From assembly GCA_944372565.1 (NCBI GenBank), contig CALVZR010000078.1, forward strand, positions 1-6,619: 6,619 nt of DNA, in the 5' to 3' direction. This stretch comes from an uncultured Clostridia bacterium. Lineage in GTDB: Bacteria > Bacillota > Clostridia > Christensenellales > Borkfalkiaceae. Below the pieces are notes generated by a model that did not search any database, was not told where the DNA came from, and worked only from the letters and a program-made list of their open reading frames with translations. Below, one piece after another: positions 5,627 to 6,619 of this stretch (the stretch's first letter is position 1; every line of letters begins with the position of its first letter). Both the position numbers and the translations under genes were made by a program.

Positions 5627-5712
5627 TGTAAATGCGTTTTAAGCAACCGCCTGTTTTAAGTAAAACCGCATTTTAAGCGACCGCTTGTTCAGGCAAAACT
5701 TCGTTTTCAGCG
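5613..5712. repeat. Tandem array with about 17-bp period (about six units) between two hairpins
   Basis: The core TTTTAAG occurs at 5620, 5637, 5654 and 5671, exactly 17 bp apart, followed by two degenerate copies (GTTCAG at 5687-5692 and TTTTCAG at 5704-5710). A 34-bp higher-order unit is also visible: CCGCCTGTTTTAAGT begins at 5613 and at 5647, and a degraded CCGCTTGTTCAGG begins at 5681. There is no open reading frame of note here, and no unique spacers as in CRISPR arrays. Confidence 0.7.
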
Positions 5713-5753
5713 CCCCCGCCGAAGAGAGCTCTTCGGCGGGGCGTTTTTATTTT
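5711..5753 (+). terminator. Strong Rho-independent terminator, plus strand
   Basis: A 15-bp stem with one bulged C at 5713 (5711-5726 with 5729-5743) carries the palindrome GAAGAGAGCTCTTC at its tip and is followed by TTTTTATTTT (5744-5753). It is a second terminator for plus-strand transcripts, about 100 bp beyond the first, and lies in the convergent region before the AraC-family gene. The minus-strand side lacks a U-tract. Confidence 0.85.
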
Positions 5754-5777
5754 CGGGGGCCAGCTGCGCGGCTGCGG

Positions 5778-6619
5778 CTATTTTCCGCCCGCGCGGGGGG
5801 TCATTTTTTTGCGGTAGTCGAGCGGGGAGAGGTTCACGCTCGCTTTGAACCGCTTGGCGAAGAAGGAGGGGGAGGAAAACCCCGTCGCCTTGGAAATTTC
5901 CGTCACGCTCATGTGCGTGCCGCGGAGCAGATATTTCGCCTCCGCGATGCGCTTTTCCATGAGATAGGAGATGGGGGAAATGCCGAACGATTTGGAAAAG
6001 GCGTGGATGAGGTGGTATTTGTTCACGTAGGTTTTGGAGGCGAGCAGGTCGATGGAAATATCCTCGGCGAAATGCTCGTCTATATACTGTTTCGCGAAAG
6101 AACATTCTTTGGTTACAAAGCCGTCGTGCTGCACGACGGCACGCAGATTTGCGTGCCGAATCACCTTTAACAGCATCACGTAGGCGAGATAATGGCTCAT
6201 CACCTGATAATGCTGCGGTTTATCGAGCAGTTCCCTGTTGATCTGGCGGATGAGATCGCGCAGTTCGCCGTAATATTCCGAAAAATCGAACACGGGAGGC
6301 GATTGTTCTTCCTCTTCCAGCGTATCGGAAAATTCCCGCTTTTTGAAATCGAAAAACAAATTGTCCACGCCGATGACGGCGATTTCCAGCGCGCTTTTTT
6401 CCGAAGAGCTTTCCGTGTGGTAGCGGTTGGGGTTGACCACCACCAGGCTGCCCCGCCCGATGGGGTATTTTTTTTCGTCCAGGTGGAAAAAACCTTCCCC
6501 TTCCATCACGAAAAGCACCTCCATGTGCGGGTGATAGTGCAGGGTGCTCATCCAGTCGCTCCCGTATTTGGAAACGGAAAGATATAAAAGCTGCGGCTCG
6601 AAGCCCGGAATGTTTTTTT
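5778..6619 (-). CDS. AraC-family transcriptional regulator with cupin sensor domain, 5' end beyond window
   Basis: A DNA-binding activator or repressor, typically responding to a sugar or related ligand. Numbered from the Met at 6551, an N-terminal cupin-type sensor begins with HYHPHMEVLFVMEGEG (5-20) and GRGSLVVVNPNRYH (32-45). The C-terminal AraC domain (about 150-250) has two helix-turn-helix units, ISIDLLASKTYVNKYHLIHAFSK (about 165-187) and MSVTEISKATGFSSPSFFAKRFK (about 214-236), ending with the family's SPLDYRK. The Met at 6551 is probably not the start: 22 codons upstream remain open to the edge and encode PQLLYLSVSKYGSDW, which looks like the normal lead-in to this cupin. The gene is therefore called partial, with 279 residues visible. 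The stop is TAG at 5778-5780. It is convergent with the membrane-protein gene; its targets probably lie to the right of the window. Confidence 0.93.
   Translation of the reverse strand, partial: KNIPGFEPQLLYLSVSKYGSDWMSTLHYHPHMEVLFVMEGEGFFHLDEKKYPIGRGSLVVVNPNRYHTESSSEKSALEIAVIGVDNLFFDFKKREFSDTLEEEEQSPPVFDFSEYYGELRDLIRQINRELLDKPQHYQVMSHYLAYVMLLKVIRHANLRAVVQHDGFVTKECSFAKQYIDEHFAEDISIDLLASKTYVNKYHLIHAFSKSFGISPISYLMEKRIAEAKYLLRGTHMSVTEISKATGFSSPSFFAKRFKASVNLSPLDYRKKMTPRAGGK

Noticed and set aside
5613..5712. CRISPR array or replication iterons as an explanation for the 17-bp repeats.
   Set aside because: Units are contiguous with no unique spacers, are short and diverged, and no cas, rep or partition genes are near.
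6549..6551. ATG at 6551 as start of the AraC-family regulator.
   Set aside because: No convincing ribosome site precedes it, and the 22 upstream codons stay open and look like the normal start of the sensor domain.

Overview
The window looks like a chromosomal stretch from a GC-rich member of the Clostridia, probably an uncultured gut lineage. The grounds are purine-rich Shine-Dalgarno sites before every start that can be seen, a MetF/short-MetH pair without the reactivation domain, a CGGC-domain protein, and a small two-helix membrane protein of a type I associate with Firmicutes. The taxonomic guess is an inference from gene content only. Most of the window is GC-rich (38 of 60 bases are G or C at 2941-3000), with one clearly AT-rich island around 783-1310 (21 of 60 at 961-1020).

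Layout, left to right. Positions 1-380 (minus) hold the N-terminal part of a nitrilase-superfamily carbon-nitrogen hydrolase, cut by the window edge. Positions 450-782 (minus) encode a 110-residue CGGC-domain protein. Positions 867-1271 (minus) encode an AT-rich, aromatic-rich protein of unknown function. Positions 1478-4105 (minus) encode cobalamin-dependent methionine synthase (MetH), and 4102-4986 (minus) encode methylenetetrahydrofolate reductase (MetF). The two overlap by ATGA and form a metF-metH operon with a recognisable promoter at 5049-5077. Positions 5228-5572 (plus, divergent from metF) encode a small two-helix membrane protein. Positions 5778-6619 (minus) encode an AraC-family regulator whose N terminus lies beyond the right edge.

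How the genes work together. MetF reduces 5,10-methylene-THF to 5-methyl-THF, and MetH uses it to methylate homocysteine, so the operon is the last step of methionine synthesis and the folate/methyl cycle. The membrane-protein gene has its own regulatory region. It contains four TT(T/A)AC hexamers exactly 11 bp apart, the arrangement known for PhoP/PhoB-type response regulators, placed at about -58 to -20 of a plausible start site. The flanking genes show no obvious functional link to methionine synthesis.

Most of the window is ordinary metabolism. The points most worth a second look are the 11-bp-phased Pho-box-like array (5122-5165), a 17-bp-period tandem array between two strong hairpins (5613-5712), a disordered linker with 13-residue repeats inside MetH, and the AT-rich orphan gene. 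I found no new multi-gene system, RNA gene, insertion sequence or CRISPR array.
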